From Ceriagrion tenellum (Eukaryota; Arthropoda; Insecta; Odonata; Coenagrionidae), in assembly GCA_963169105.1 (NCBI GenBank), contig OY720643.1, positions 101,939,697-102,003,696 on the forward strand: 64,000 nt of DNA, written 5' to 3'. Shown piece by piece: positions 26,282 through 40,400 of this stretch. The notes below the pieces were generated by a model. It was not told the DNA's origin, searched no databases, and was given only the letters and a program-made list of their open reading frames with translations. The translations under genes and the position numbers were made by a program. Position 1 is the first letter of the stretch; each line of letters begins with the position of its first letter.

Positions 26282-26404
26282 GCACGTCGACCTCGTCCGG
26301 CTAGCGAACAAGTCCGATCCTGTTCAAGGCTGTCTGGCGGCGGCGGGGGGCGGGAAGGGGGTTTTGCATATTAAGTGTTTCAGAACAATTATTTTGACGC
26401 TACT
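26282..26404 (-). repeat. right terminal inverted repeat, 123 bp
   Basis: Exact reverse complement of 7789-7911. On the plus strand it contains a G-rich run (about 26335-26362) with runs of six, three and five G plus GG pairs, capable in principle of forming a G-quadruplex. It ends GACGCTACT at 26404. Confidence 0.95.
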
Positions 26405-26410
26405 TACGGT
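26405..26410. repeat. target-site duplication, right copy (TACGGT)
   Basis: Same six bases and orientation as 7783-7788, directly outside the right TIR. Confidence 0.93.
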
Positions 26411-29400
26411 GGGAATGATGCTGATAACAAAACGTGGAACGCTCTATAGAAGTATTCGTAACCTGGCGCACGGGACTTTCGACTGTTAAAGATCATATCG
26501 GTGGGGTAGAAGGGGAGCGAATGAAAAGAAGAGTGGGATTGGAGAAAGTCGTGTGTGCGTGGGGAAGGACGGAGCCGGACGGATTGCGAGGACCTCGAGT
26601 GGCAATGGCATTGTGAGGGACACAATGGAACGAGTGGGAAGCGAGAGAGATTGGAAGGCGCCGGGAAGTAAGATCAAGGGACGCGCGAGGAGATCAAATA
26701 AAGGCGGATGTGCGAAATAAGAGCCGTCGAGACGTAAGAGAATCGCCGTATTGGGTTGGCTTTTCGGGAAGGATGATGGGACACCGGTGGCCGTTCTTAG
26801 AATTGAAACATATACGTGCGGGGCGTTCAGTATCTAGTTGACAGTACGGGGCCCTTTTGGAAATTCACATCCTTCATGAATGCCCATGAGGCTGGAAGTG
26901 CTCTGTTGCTAATAGCAGCAGTAAAACTAGCAGTTATTAGGTGTGTAATAAAGGCACAGGTAAATGTCACAGGTAGATGCTCGTGAAATAGATCCATTGA
27001 TAAACATTTTTTTACCCTTAAATATCGCTGTTTTTCAACTAAAATTGAAAGAAGTAATGAGCAGAATATGCAAATTTTTATAGTAAGCAAAATTCTGACC
27101 CATCTTAAAAATGACGGATATTAGAAGATGTTTCACTCCGGAAACATGGTTTTCGGAGGCGTCATCATGCATATTTGGATAGTTAATAAAAATGCGCACC
27201 AAGTGGCAAAGTGGTGGTGTGAGATTCACAGCTTAGGATTACCATATTATACCACTATGACGCGATATTTTTTTTAATTTTCCCGAGGTTTTTATTACGC
27301 GGGCTATGTGAAATTATATCTTTTAAAAATCCTTCGTCCCCCGTTATCCAACCCATCCCCGTGATTTTCAAACGGCTTGGAGCGCTATAAATGGAGAAAA
27401 GAATATAATGTAGAATCGGCGGCGATCTAAAATTAATGAAGGAGATGTTTCCTATATGAGCAGTAGTGGGGTTATTAATTAAGGGTGTGTATACCATTTA
27501 CACCGCACACATTTTATTCTTCTTAAGTATCATTATGAAAACTAAAGAATAAGTTTACATATCAAAGAAAAGTGATTAGTGAAATAGTATTAGAAATACG
27601 TAATTTGCTTAAGGGCCCATTACGAGAAAAAAATAAAAAATCTCGGTTGACATTATCGTCGTTGCTACCGAGGACTATCCCTAGGTCTCCCTTGATGTAA
27701 AGCCGTTAGTTGGCATCCCAAGACCAATATTTCTTGTAAAAGTAAAAACCATGTTCCTATACCCCCGAAAATATTTCATCAAAGACCGTAATGTCAAAGT
27801 GTTTGATGGTGATTGGTTACCCATCTGTGAATTTTCGCAATAATCGATCAATTTTTTCCTTTTTCTGTGAGAGTTTAAGTTATTTTAAATTCTTCTGGAT
27901 GAATTAATTGCAAAAAAGGAATTGCCGAAGCCCACGATTTTACAATACCGTTAGTCTCGCCCAATGATTTCAATTTATAGCCACCAATGCTCCATTGCTG
28001 TGCTCTGAATATTGTACTTTGGTGCATGACAGTAGTTAAAATTTCAGTTGTTGGAGTATGGATGTAGTTTATTTTTATTATAATATATGTATCTACTGAC
28101 TGAAGCAAATTAACTCATAAATATCTAAGAAAAATATGTAATAATTGACATTACAGTCGTAGATAAGCTTTTAGGCATCGGGGAAAAGTATTCCGGTGTA
28201 TCCCTAAACAATGACTTCATAAGCAATAGTTTTCTCCCTGAGTGGATCTAGATAGGTGAAATATCTGTAGAAGAAATAATAAGAGACTCTGGTATGAACA
28301 AAGTTTAATTTTAGGATGAATATTTTACTCCTTTTTTCTTTAGTTTTAAGTGCCTCGAAGAATAAAAACCAAGAGCTGATTGCAAAATACAGTTCAAGAA
28401 TCCAATGTGGATGATTTAGGGAAGAGTATGTCGTTAGAATGGGATTGCTTTGAAACGGGTGGGATGAAGTACCTATATATGTAGTATGTGTCTTAGCACA
28501 AAAGACGAGTTAAGAAATATTAGATTTGAACGCAATTCAAAAGAAGTCGATAATGCGGTAAATATATATGGATGAGGTGTTGTAAGGTGAGAATGTGCTG
28601 TAAAGTTCGATGGCTTGTAGAATATGAAATGGGCATGGAAGAGGATGAAAAATAATAGCATTTTTAAACTTCAAACAATGAGGTCTTCATGAGAAATTAA
28701 ATTGAATAGAAACAACAATGCTTAGAGATGATCCTTTATTGGAGATCCTAAGTCAATAAAAATTCTGCTTTGGAACATAGCAAATAACTGTAAGAACATG
28801 AACCGAATTGACAAATTTGAATGATTGATCTAGGTTATTATTTCTATATTTATAAATAACAATAAAAAAATAATAGTGAATAGAGACCATACTCAATCAA
28901 AGTTTGTGATATTTATTCCAATAACTATCTTTTATTGCGTACAGATTTTCGATTATCAGCCATGGAATATTCCAAGATCTACCTCAAAATTTATCCATGA
29001 AAATTTCAGACCTCACATTCCTGATGATAAGGAATCAAATCGATATTATTTTTTCTAAATCCTGGTAACGACAAGGAAGTGAGTTATCCCAAGCCAGTGA
29101 CGGCCTTTTATAAGGAAATCTCTTTGATCAAAGTTGTCACCGTAAATATTCATTTCGGCATTTCGTTGAGGCATCCGTTCTTATCCTCTCCATTGAAACC
29201 AAATTTCAAACTTATCACTTTTCCAAATGCGAGGAAACGTACAAGCTTATCAATTCCCCGTGTGCCTTTTTTATCATTTCAAACGGAACAAAAAGAATAT
29301 AGATTGGCAATAGTACACCGGCGACTTTATCTCTGAAAGCTATGCGAGTGAAGTGCACAGCACGAAAAAAAATAGGGCGTCGACATTTCCGCCGTTTCCG

Positions 29401-32400
29401 CCTGTGACTGATCATCACCTGTGCCATCTTTTGCACGAACAGAAGGAATTTTACGCAGGTGGCCGAGCGTTTTGACATTATATTTTCAGGTCACGGCAGG
29501 TTTTTTTCAAAAGCGATATCAATTTACGCTTTATTTTTACTATCGTGCTGATTGGAAGCTCGCGAGATGAGAAGTGGTTATTTGTGATAAAATCGAGTGG
29601 TCTCAACTGCAATTTTCTTATCCACCCGTATCACCCGCAGTGGGAAGCAACTCTTAGAATGTTAATCACACTCCTGATCTGAAAGGTAAATTTGAAGATT
29701 TTTGAAAGAATAAGAGGAGAAGTAGTTATCCAAGGCATGAAAGGCAAGAAGATGACCTGGTGGGAGAACTTTTATTTTGGTGAAACATCAAGACCCACAA
29801 TCTTGGAAGTAATGGAGCCCCTAATGGAGCTATTTGAATGGCATGTGGTGTATTACGAAAGTGTGGATTGAGCGCTGATGGCAATAGATTGGACGCTGTA
29901 TAAATGTGACATTGTAAAATGAAATTGAAGGTAAAATGGGCTAAACCAGAAATGGAGAAGTCCTATCAGAAGTGAAGGAGAATACATGATGATTGATTAA
30001 CACTGTATTTGGTAGTGTAAACACAGTCAGTCCCACATCAGTTATGGACATCCTTATTCATATATAATGTGAAAGGAAGAATCACAGGCCACAAGTGCAA
30101 AGCAGGCCTCTTTTATTTTGACTTGCTTATTTCCCTTACTCCTCTCGAATATTAAAATATCCAGTTCATGTCTTGAGATTATGTTTGCACAATGAAAATG
30201 AATAATTTATTGGCAAGGGTATTTGATGTTTATGAGGAGAATAGTATGCGATGAATGCATGATCATATATTTTATTTTATGGTTAACTTCGCCATATAGC
30301 ACCAGCTCTATGTATTTAAAAGAATATGAGTTTTGGCGTGTGACTCTTTGCGCTGCATCAGCCAACGACGCATATTAATAAGCAAGAGACACATTATTCA
30401 TAAAATGATGGACCACTTCTTCTATATTCTTTACTTCTTTGGCATTAAGCCCTTAAGGTGGCTGCGATGATGTTGCAGGAAAAGCCGCAGAGGTTTTACC
30501 TTGTGAACGCTTTGTCGTGTGAAAATATCACTCAGCCGAGTCGACCGCGAGAAACCTCCCTCCATTACGTGTAAAAAGGACCAAATGGACACCTTTACGG
30601 GACTTTGAAATTCAATTTGGATCACACTCGATTCGAAAATAAATGAACTTAAGGCTCAAATTATCGATATTACAGATGCAGTATAGTTGTATTCGATTCG
30701 TGAACTTCCACCACCAATTTCATTCATTAATTGAGCGGAAACCGAAGAATGAAGACCGGCAAACTTTCATGCTCATGCGAGGAGATGGCGTCAAAAAGGA
30801 ATAAAATACACTTGGTTGAAGTGGTGCGGGTATATTCATAAATGTCTCCCTCTTCGTCCCACGTGGCGCCATCGAGCGGTGGGATCTTATTTTTTATATG
30901 TATCTCTCCTCCTTTTATCCTTAAGACGCTTCGTTTCCGGCGCCCAAGGACGAGTTTTACTCTTTTCAACATCCATCACTCTCTTGGAAAACGAACTCTT
31001 TCGACGGGTGAACTGGGGGAGAAAGATATTAAGGAGATGGCGAGAGGAAGGAAAAACTTTTCTATAGCTCAGTGCGATGCTTCTATGTATCGCGCACGCT
31101 ATGTGATGTCTCAGTGTATCGAATACGACAGGCAGTATTGTGATGCTTCTGGTGCTATATTTGAGGCATCCATAATTATATATAATTGTTAAATACCGTT
31201 AATAATGATCCTCTCCTCTCTATTGGATGTTAATACATCTAATCCTTCATCATTTTTTAGCCAATACGCACAGTATTTTTGAAATTAGAATTAGAAATAT
31301 TTGAATAAAGAAGGGAGCATAAATATGTCAATTTTCGAGTTCTCTCGATGTTCACGATTCGAGGTAGTTGGATGTGGTTGGTATACCCTATCCCTAATAT
31401 TGAGCCACCGGCCCAGACTTGCGCCGGGCAATATAAATGTAGTTGCTACTCAGTTGCGTGCTATTTATCATATTCATTCTTTGCATTACCATGAAAGTGA
31501 GCCGTCAAGCAATGAAGGAAGTAAATGTAAATTAAAAGAATAACTTAGTTATTCCACATAGAGTTATACTTTTCATTTACAATGTTAAGCAAATTCCACG
31601 AAGTCACGCCCGAGACAACGGAACAACGAAGGAAGGTTGCGAATGCACCACGTAGTATTTAGTGAAGATAATGCGGGTCTCGGCGTTTTGCTGGAGAAAT
31701 ATATTATAAATGCAATTTAGTTTTCGAAATTCTATATTATTAAACAAATTGCTGTTTGTAACTTAGTGTAAATAGTAATGCCTGGAAATTTGCTATCATC
31801 ACCGAAGATTGATTAATCGCATCCCGTGATTCCTTCTCATTCAAATCTCACATTCTGGAACCATCTTACTCCTAAATTATCTTTCAATATGATTCATATA
31901 CCAGTATATTTATGATCCTCGTGTAAATTTCTCCTCAAATGTATGAAAATTTGTAGCAATGAAAAGTAGTTCAAAGCATCCTAATTACTTGGAAACCTTT
32001 AGTAAATCATTTTGGAATTTCAGTTTTCTTTCTATAAAGTGAAACAATTCCCTAAACTGGAGTTTACATATATGAATGCTTTTTCAAGCCCACTGTCCAG
32101 TCTAGTCACTGCAAACCGTACTCGCTGTGAACTATAGCAAACTATACTCAAATGTGCAAATGTTCGCGGTGGTGTTATTTAAGGCAATAAATTACATTGG
32201 TAGCAAGCCACAGGCTTGGGAGCCTAAGCATATAATGTACAGTGGAGAATATCTCTGATTAATGATACCATTGTTTTGGCTGTGATCCTAACACACACAA
32301 CTGTTGAAATCGGTACGTTTATCCTTCGATATGCGCTTATTTCGTATTTTCCGATGCAGGAGTAAAGTCGAAATGAGAGTAACCGAACCATAAGTATCGC

Positions 32401-32870
32401 GTTTCGTATCGAAACTTCAATCGTTTGGGGCTGGGGAAGACATTTTCCTCCCTCCCCTTCACGCAGCACCTTTCTTCCTCCTCATCCACTCTCCTGTCGG
32501 TGCCCTTTTGCGTCTTTCCGTCCCAACGGAGCCCGCTGCAACAAAAAATAGCGGGTCCCTACCACTTCTTCTCATTCCCTACTCTTCGGCTCCGCCCATG
32601 AAAATCGGATAAAGGCCGCTCCCTCTCCTTGAAAAGGAAATCACAGTTTTTACTCTCCCATCCCCTGGGTGGATGGGGCCAAAAAATGATTTGTATCTGA
32701 AAGTTTTTTTTCCGACGACCATCCATTCACTCGCCGGGCGAAGATGAAAGTACGCAAAAGGTCCCGCCCTCTCGTAAGGGAACAAGGTGTGACATTCACC
32801 AAGGAAAACCATTCACCTTGAATGGGACAAAAACTTGGTTGGTGAGCTCGAGTTTACTTTGACGATTTTA
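26411..32870. other. host DNA, no gene recognised
   Basis: Continuation of the host locus interrupted at 7783. It is mostly AT-rich, with a more GC-rich, purine-rich patch at 26500-26760. Open frames up to about 120 codons (for example 26121-26489 and 30842-31192) have no recognisable motif. No tRNA, SINE or RT piece was identified by eye. Confidence 0.45.
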
Positions 32871-32872
32871 GA

Positions 32873-32950
32873 TATAGTTTAGGTAACATAGAGCGAGACA
32901 TCTCCCTAGTCATAATGGATACCCGTATTCGAGTCTATTTTTTAAGATTT
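32873..32950 (+). repeat. diverged fragment related to the 33835 MITE
   Basis: The words gatatagtttaggtaac, gagcgaga, ccctagtcataat and attcgagtc occur in the same order as the 5' end of the element at 33835-34428. It is too diverged to place the ends. A related stretch near 33250 may be its distal part. Confidence 0.4.
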
Positions 32951-33573
32951 AGAAAATTTCAAGCAGGAATCATCAATTTACCATAGTAATGTAAATGACA
33001 CCTAAGCTATATTTTTGCATGAATATACGTATCAGCAATTTACTGAGAATATATATTTACGAATTTTACTTATATACTAAAAGCCGTGCAATGAAATTGC
33101 CATAAAAACTAGGGTTTATTCACGATTAATAAATAAAATGCATAGGTATATACTTTATTTTTATAAAATCGGTTAGGAATCATACGAACTGCTCACCGAT
33201 ACATTTTTAATGCAGTGTATGTATCAGAACCTGCTCATTTCTTTAAATAATATCTGTGGAGTGCATAGTGGAACCACATATCATGCAAAACTGCTTTTAA
33301 ATTTGAGTTTTAACTTTGGAATTTTTGATTTTGCTTGTTTTAAAGTTTCAATATACCCATTCATATAACCTTTACCCCATTGCATATACGTTTCTGCCTC
33401 ATAAACCGCTACACTCTATATCAAGTTTTTCATGAGCCGCTTCTTTATATCCTTAACCAAGGTCCCCGTTGTCCGCTCCCTTCTGTCAATAAACATTGCC
33501 TTCTCTGTCACAATTCCTCCTCATATCTTTGCTAACAAACGCATTTTCTTCCAGCGTACTCCTGAAGTAAGTA

Positions 33574-33700
33574 GAGCATTTTAATTACTTGGGAAGTACG
33601 CTAGATAAGTTTCTTGGATGAGGACATACAGATGACGCTAGTGAAGAGCTTAATAAGCTTGCTAGCGTTGTAAAGGGTAAGCTACTAGCTCCGGTCTCCC
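33574..33700 (+). mobile_element. decayed LINE reverse-transcriptase fragment
   Basis: One frame reads FNYLGSTLD, then after an in-frame stop TDDASEELNKLASVVKGK. This is the typical segment after the RT catalytic block of non-LTR elements (YLGS...E...RI). It is short and broken. Confidence 0.5.
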
Positions 33701-33830
33701 CTACTTTAATAATTTTATTATCAAATCAGTCCCATTCAGGGTCGATTGTGCTGATATGGAGGCTGAAGTGTGCTGATATGGCAGAATTCTGATATTGCTG
33801 ATAGTTTAAAGCTGCCCTAACTTCAATAGC

Positions 33831-34432
33831 TTAAGGTAGTCCGAGCGAGATAGTTACCTAGTCATAATAGAGACCATATTCGAACTATAGGTTTTAATTT
33901 CACCAACTGTAGGAGACATGAATAAAATATTACATTATTAATGGTGCAATAATATAGTTTTATATGACAGAAATTGTAAGTAATTAAATGAAAATATCTA
34001 AATAAGTCTTTAACTTGACTCATTTTTTTTCTCGCGGCGCGGTATGAAACTCCTTCAAAATGGAAGGTTTTTTGTGATTTACAAGAACCTACTGCGGTGA
34101 AAATTAATTTTTAAACGATTTAAAGCGGTAAAGATAAAAAGCGGTGACGATTAATTTTTAAATATAGTTGAAAAACATACAAAATACGCAGTTAGTTGTT
34201 TACGACATCTAAGTGTTAGAAATACCTCATTTTGTAAATAATGTCTCTCTGGAGTGTATGCATGTACATTTCCCTTGTAAAAGGGCTGGTGTTTTTTGGA
34301 AAATATCTCCGGAAGTAATGTCGTAAGGGGTAGAATTTTTGGTGTCATTGGATAGGTGAGATGTTTTTCTTTAAAACGAGACCAAATTTATCGATTTCTA
34401 AGTAAAATGATATTTCGCTCGGACTATCTTAA
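33831..34432. mobile_element. MITE with TTAA target duplication (piggyBac-like)
   Basis: TTAA at 33831-33834 and 34429-34432 flanks a 594-bp element. Its ends are inverted repeats: ggtagtccgagcgagata on the left and the reverse complement of tatttcgctcggactatc on the right (about 16 of 18 identical). TTAA duplications are the hallmark of piggyBac transposition. There is no transposase frame, so this is a non-autonomous element. A related diverged fragment is at 32873. Confidence 0.72.
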
Positions 34433-37400
34433 ATGGAAACCTTTTATGTAGTCTATTCCGTTTTAGCCTATTTTATTCGGTAATAATGAAATACAAATAA
34501 TATATTTCCCTTTTCCCGAAACAACACGAAGAAACCTTAACTTTGGAATCGCGTAACCTTGTACGTTATCCGTTCACCCTTCAAGCTGCTTTTCTCTTTT
34601 GACCCCCCCCCCCTTTCTCCCCCTCTTTGCCCTCTCTCTCCCTTTTACCTCTCTCGTACTGTCCTTCATCTCCCTTCACTTTTTCCACGCAGTCGAGGCG
34701 TGCAAAGGCAAGAGACCCGAAAGTCCTCCGCCCCGTACCCTCTTCTGAATGCATTAAATTCGACGAAGTCCGCCCGTTTGGTTCCAGGTAAAACCCGTCC
34801 TTCCTCTCCTGAAGCTTCATTTTGCTCTCCGTCTCTCGGCAACTCGTGAATGTTTGATGCTCTACAAAGAGCGTAATAATGCACCCATAAATACAATATG
34901 AGGCGGGTTTCATTTTATTTTTTTTCATCAAAAATAATATTTTTTACGAATTTTAGATATGTCTGGATCTCTGTTCTCCTTCGGTGAATCCGTTGTTCCT
35001 GTTTTAAATCCGAGATTCCGGGCAGTGTTATCATCATATTTCTTTTATTTTGATATAACATCTCTTCTCAAAGTAGGAGGAAAACTCTATCATGAGTTTT
35101 AAGATTAATGCTTTAATCATTTTTCATTTTATTCTATTTTTTTGACACAATTACAATTAAGATAATTCCAACGTATAGTAACTGCAATGTAACTGAATTC
35201 CTATTCTGACTCCGTATAAATAAATATATTTTGCAAGTGATATAAAGATAGTTCCTAACTGCAATGAATATTATGTTGTTTTGTTCTTATTTTAGCTTCA
35301 TATTGAAAAATGTATGATATAAACAACATACCTCGCCGTTCTATTGTGTACTATTTTCAAATTGAACTTGAAACCGCAATGATTTAAGTGTGAAAATGGA
35401 TAAAGCAGAAGAAAAGTTGAATTTTTCAGTCTAATATTATCGCCATCTTGACGTAAAACTGTGCTCTTGCGTTTTGAAGTGAGTAGCGCACTAGAGCGAT
35501 CTATAAAGCTCCCATTAAAACTTGATTAAAGATGCGAAAATACGGTCGTAAATAATTAAATATACTTGTGGATTGTCATTGTTTTCTTTGCCCTTACCGC
35601 ATGTTTGGTTAGCTTGATTGGCGTGGTGACGGAAATTGTGGGAGGAGGAATGTGCGTCGGAGGAATGAAGAGAATTGGAACGCTAGCGAGGGAAGAAAGA
35701 TACGGAATATTACGTCTGGCCCTTGGGAGTATCGCTGACTGGCGGGGTTATCGACTCACTCACCTTGCGCACTTCCTCAATCGGCAAAGGTATAGGCGGG
35801 AAAGGACGAGCCCATATATGTATCGCAGTAGATAGGTGCTTTAACACTATCAGCGTTCCCTTTGGGACGAGGCTCGTATATTGCTACTCGGAAGAGCGAG
35901 GTTGTTCATCATTCGAGTTTCTTACTATCCTCAAGATTTTATTTTTACCGTGACGTGATTAGAGGCACTGCAGAATGTGGGCTTCAGGATCCCTTTTTTC
36001 GTTAGAAACCTGTCTTGTTATCATCTTGGTGGAGCGTCTTTATATTTTTTTGCTCTCGTGAACCTTACCGTAACTAAGTAAGCGGAAGCCATGAGTAGAT
36101 GTCTGGACTACTCCTACCAAACTCTTCGCGATTGTGAGCACCCTTTTCGAATCATGCAGAGGGAAAAAAGTGAAAGTGTCCATTTGGTGAGATGTGTTTT
36201 GCTCGTCCGCTGCCAAATTGTTCGTCATTCAATGGATTGAATGATGGTAAATACTTCAGTGCCTATATTTGTGAAGGAAAATGCTGTATATCTGCTTTAG
36301 GGGATATTTTATAATTATCTGCGTGAATACTTGAATGATAAATCTATGTTAATGTATTTTTAAAAGTGTTTTTGACGCAGCTAATCGTAGGTTGCATTTT
36401 TGCTGAGTCAGTTGAAGAGGTCATCGAGTAATAAGGATAAATGTGAAGCCTGAAGTTCAACGGAGTATGTTAGGCGTTCAGTAGAGGGAAAATGTTGAGA
36501 TTGAAAAATTGGAGCAGCGATATTTTTAACTAGCAGGTAAATGCGATTTAAATATTGATATAGATTAGCATGTTAAAAGCCACTTAGGCGTAAAAGTAGT
36601 TTTCAACCCTGAATTACGTTTTCCTGGGAAAATATATTTTGGTGTCTCTGGATACAGTTATAGTAGCTCATTTTATTAATAGATTAAACAATAATATACA
36701 TTAATTCTGTGAAGTTGGGTTTATCGGTTATGCTATGTATATTGACATTTGTTATTTAAGTTTCAAATTAAATTATGTCTCTGTTGTTATCTACTTGCTT
36801 TTATCTTTTTCAATTTTTATGAAGTTCTCTGATAAAAGTAATGTAAATTACTTCAACAATGCATTATAATGGTATAGTGGTAATGAATTTCAATGGTTTA
36901 TTGTAGATATTCACGGAAAAAACTTGCTTACATTTGAATGGATTTCCATTTTGCTTGGATACGGTTGGAATAAAGCCACGCGTACGTTAATTTCAATGCA
37001 ACTGTGCCGGGCAACTCTCGTCTAGCATGCATTGCATATTCATTAAAATCGTGCTCTCAGCGGTAAATTTACTAAACTTTGTAATTGATTGAAAAACAAG
37101 TTCTGGCAGCAATCTGAAAATATTTATTCCTTATAGCTCTTGCATTTAGGCAAAACAAAAAACTTGACCTGTAGGTTACTAGACGCAAAAAAACTTGAAA
37201 TTAGATTTTAAAAATAACGAAGTTAAAGACAGGTTAATTAAAAACCGGGAGAGGAAGGGAGAAACATGGGTTATTAAAGAATATGTGTTGGGAAACGGGC
37301 CGGAGACCTTAATGACCTTTTTTTAAACTTTTCACGAGAAAAATCAATAGGACGGGCTGTTTCACGCCTCGAGTTTCGACCAACTAAGGGAGGCTTAGTT

Positions 37401-40400
37401 AAATTTTGAGCGGTTGATGGCGTTTCTATCGTGACTGAGTAAATCAAGACACGCCTTAGCTTAAAACATTGAGGTAGTAAAGCATGCAGGTCATTGGCCG
37501 TAAATATTTTTTAAATTAACACTTTTTACTTTACTTTTCCAGCCTTAATTGCCCGCTGATATGCCGCGTTTCTTTTGAATGACTGCGTATTGACTTCAGA
37601 TATTTCAGTTACTTGCTAATGACAAATTACAATGACGAGGTAAAGGATACTAATTTTATTTTAATGTAGTTCTCTGGGAAAATTTGTAACTCTAGACTTT
37701 TTTGCTTAAGAGAATTTATATCAGATGAAAAATAATTTTGTCCATGTGTTTCACCCATTCTCGTATTTGGTCCACGTAATTTCAAGTTCTGAGTGAGAAT
37801 TCAGATGAGTGGAAAAACGTGATTTTGTTTCTCATGTTAAATCAACCTCCCCCCCCCCAAGCCAGAATATGAATTGGTGATGTTGTGCAATGTGGTATCA
37901 GTACGTAGTTCCCAAGAAACCCGATTAATTCATGAAATAAATTTGATTAACTTACTGTTACTAAACATCCGTATTCCCAGTACTTTGTATGAGTGAAATA
38001 ACAAAAGACTTCATCCACATATTGCCCTGAAATCTACCGCAAAGGCTCGTGGCAGGTGTTGTTACGACATCAGCCAATCAAAGATGTTGAAGTTGGGAAA
38101 TGGAACAGGTAGAGGACTGGGATGAAGTTTCATTGCATCTTAATAGAATGTCTTATTGTCGTGTTTTTTTGCCACGGCCAAAAATGGGGCGTGGAAATGT
38201 ATTTTTGTACCTTCAAGGGATTTTCTCACACTTTGTCTCTTCTATAAGTTCTAGAGATATAGTGTTGGGTCAAAATAGTATCCCACGTGCCACCAGGATA
38301 CTCGACTACTGCAAGTAATCATAGCGTATCCTGTAGTCTCCTAGTCTTTAACGGCACCTTACTTAGTCCTTTCATCTGCTGAACCAAACTGTTTTTTCGC
38401 TCGTAGCAGCTTTTAACGAATTTCCTCCGTATTGTTTAATTCAAAAGCTATAATTATTCAACACTGTAATTTCCAAAAACGAGTTTATTGCTTGCGACTA
38501 TTAATTCGTGGGGACACAACATCATCAGGCCTTCTCTTAAGCTAACAAAGTCATCATTTGATGATTTTAATCAGAGAAGATTGAATAGTCATGAATATTA
38601 AAATGTTGAAGTTAAATATTAAAAAGGTTAAAACTCCAGAATGACAAATTCTTATTTCAGTGTCACGATGAATGATTTCCCTGAGGCTTCACTTGGGACT
38701 GTAGACTTTGTTTGATCCAGCTTATGGAACTAAAATATAAAAATAAATTATTAATTTTGACGTTCGAGGAAATGAGATTGACGATTTTAACTGGAATAAT
38801 TGCATGGGACTATCTGAGAAAATGGAAATGTGAATTCACTGTATGGATTGATCGAAAGAGGATAATATTTTTATGTGGACATTGCTGCGTTGTCAGACAT
38901 GTTATTCTCTGTGCTGTGATGAGTCGCTTTCAAGACCCCGGGGGATTTTAACAATGATGTGAGATTTTGCTTGAGTAACTTCTTACTGCTACGTGCAATT
39001 ATGATAATGTCAGCTCTTTAATGGCGTGAAAACAAGAGAAGCTTGCTTGCAGAAAGCTACGTACCTTCCTCTGATGTAGAACTGAAATGGAGATTTCTCT
39101 TGCCCTTTTTAGGCTTCATTTCGAATTCATCACAAGCACTTTCAACATTGCACAGAAACACACACCTACTGTGCAAAAAAAGGCTTAGAAAAACAGAAAG
39201 CTTGGTTAAATTGTGTTACGGGATTGCCCGTAAGAATAGAATTGCTGATGGATTGACTAGGATGAGAGCCGCCAGAGACTCAGATGATGAGCGTTTGGCT
39301 AAGATTGCATGAAAAATTCTTATCACGCGAGTTATTGGGTTACACAAAGGGTATTATTTTAATTTAAAAATATGCGTCTAATACTGATTGAAACGACAAA
39401 ATTAGATATACCTTGCTGAACTCATAGGTATCAAAATTCAATTTTACCACTTACGAATAGTGCCTATTACATAAAGAGATTGAGGCAATCCTTTATCTTT
39501 TAGTTCACTTTCCTCATTACTCTCTTCAATTATATTTTCCTTGTGTCGGGGTTGTTTATCTGCATCCCAAGCCGCCAGCTCCTGCGGCGGCTTATTACGT
39601 AAAGTATAGATGCAGATAACTTTCCAGATAAATATCATTTTTGGCCTTTGATTCTGGCTTCTAACATTTTTCCAGTTATTTCATTATCGTTACAATAATG
39701 CGTTTGAATAGACAGGTAATTTTTATGTAAAATTTAATAGCTTTGCGATTGAATTCGTCTGATTTTTGTATGGTTAGCAGTTTCGCTACCGCATTGTTTT
39801 ATTCGGCACCACACATGCACAATTACGTCATGACGGGCGAAACTAGTTTTACGGTACATAACCCATGTTTTCACCTTGTGTGACGTGTTTATTTTTAGTG
39901 TTTCTCTTTTTTCTCTTGCTCTTGAAATAGCTCGCTTTTGTATGTAAAATGAAGGAACAGGCGGTTGGTTTACGAGAGTTAGCAAAACTCTTGCGGAAGC
40001 AATAGCCTTTCAACGTCTATCCAACACGCTGTACGAAAGACATCACATGTTACAGTGCCTATCATTCCAAGGGAGATTAATTATCCCCAATCTCTCCCTA
40101 AAATTCGCCTTTTAGGGATTTGAGAAGATATATACTGGCAGTGGGTTTGCAATGCTGAGTGAAACACGTGCATGATTTAATGTCTCAATATGCATATTCA
40201 TAGCACTTTACTGGAAGCTTAACATTTTATGGAGCAATGAAATTTCTTGAGGAAGGTAATCTCTCTGTCTTCCCTTGTGGGCGCGGTGAAGAGGATGACT
40301 TGAAGATGGTGCTCTCTAAGGAAAATGAAACATACAGGAGTGAATGCCTTATGAGGGATGCTTGACAAGCTCTGCGAGCAGGATTGCTTTTTATGATGTG

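Larger units (their letters stand above)
7789..26404. mobile_element. Maverick/Polinton (adintovirus-like) provirus
   Basis: An 18.6-kb element with perfect 123-bp terminal inverted repeats, a 6-bp target-site duplication and all hallmark genes. These are protein-primed PolB, A32/FtsK-type packaging ATPase, retroviral-type integrase, adenain-like cysteine protease, double-jelly-roll major capsid protein and penton-like minor capsid protein. Polintons and adintoviruses are integrating dsDNA viruses of animals that replicate by self-synthesis. The ends are intact and identical. The only clear lesion in a core gene is one in-frame stop in polB. The left arm carries unusually many tandem repeats, and both ends carry homologous genes pointing inward. 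Confidence 0.95.
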
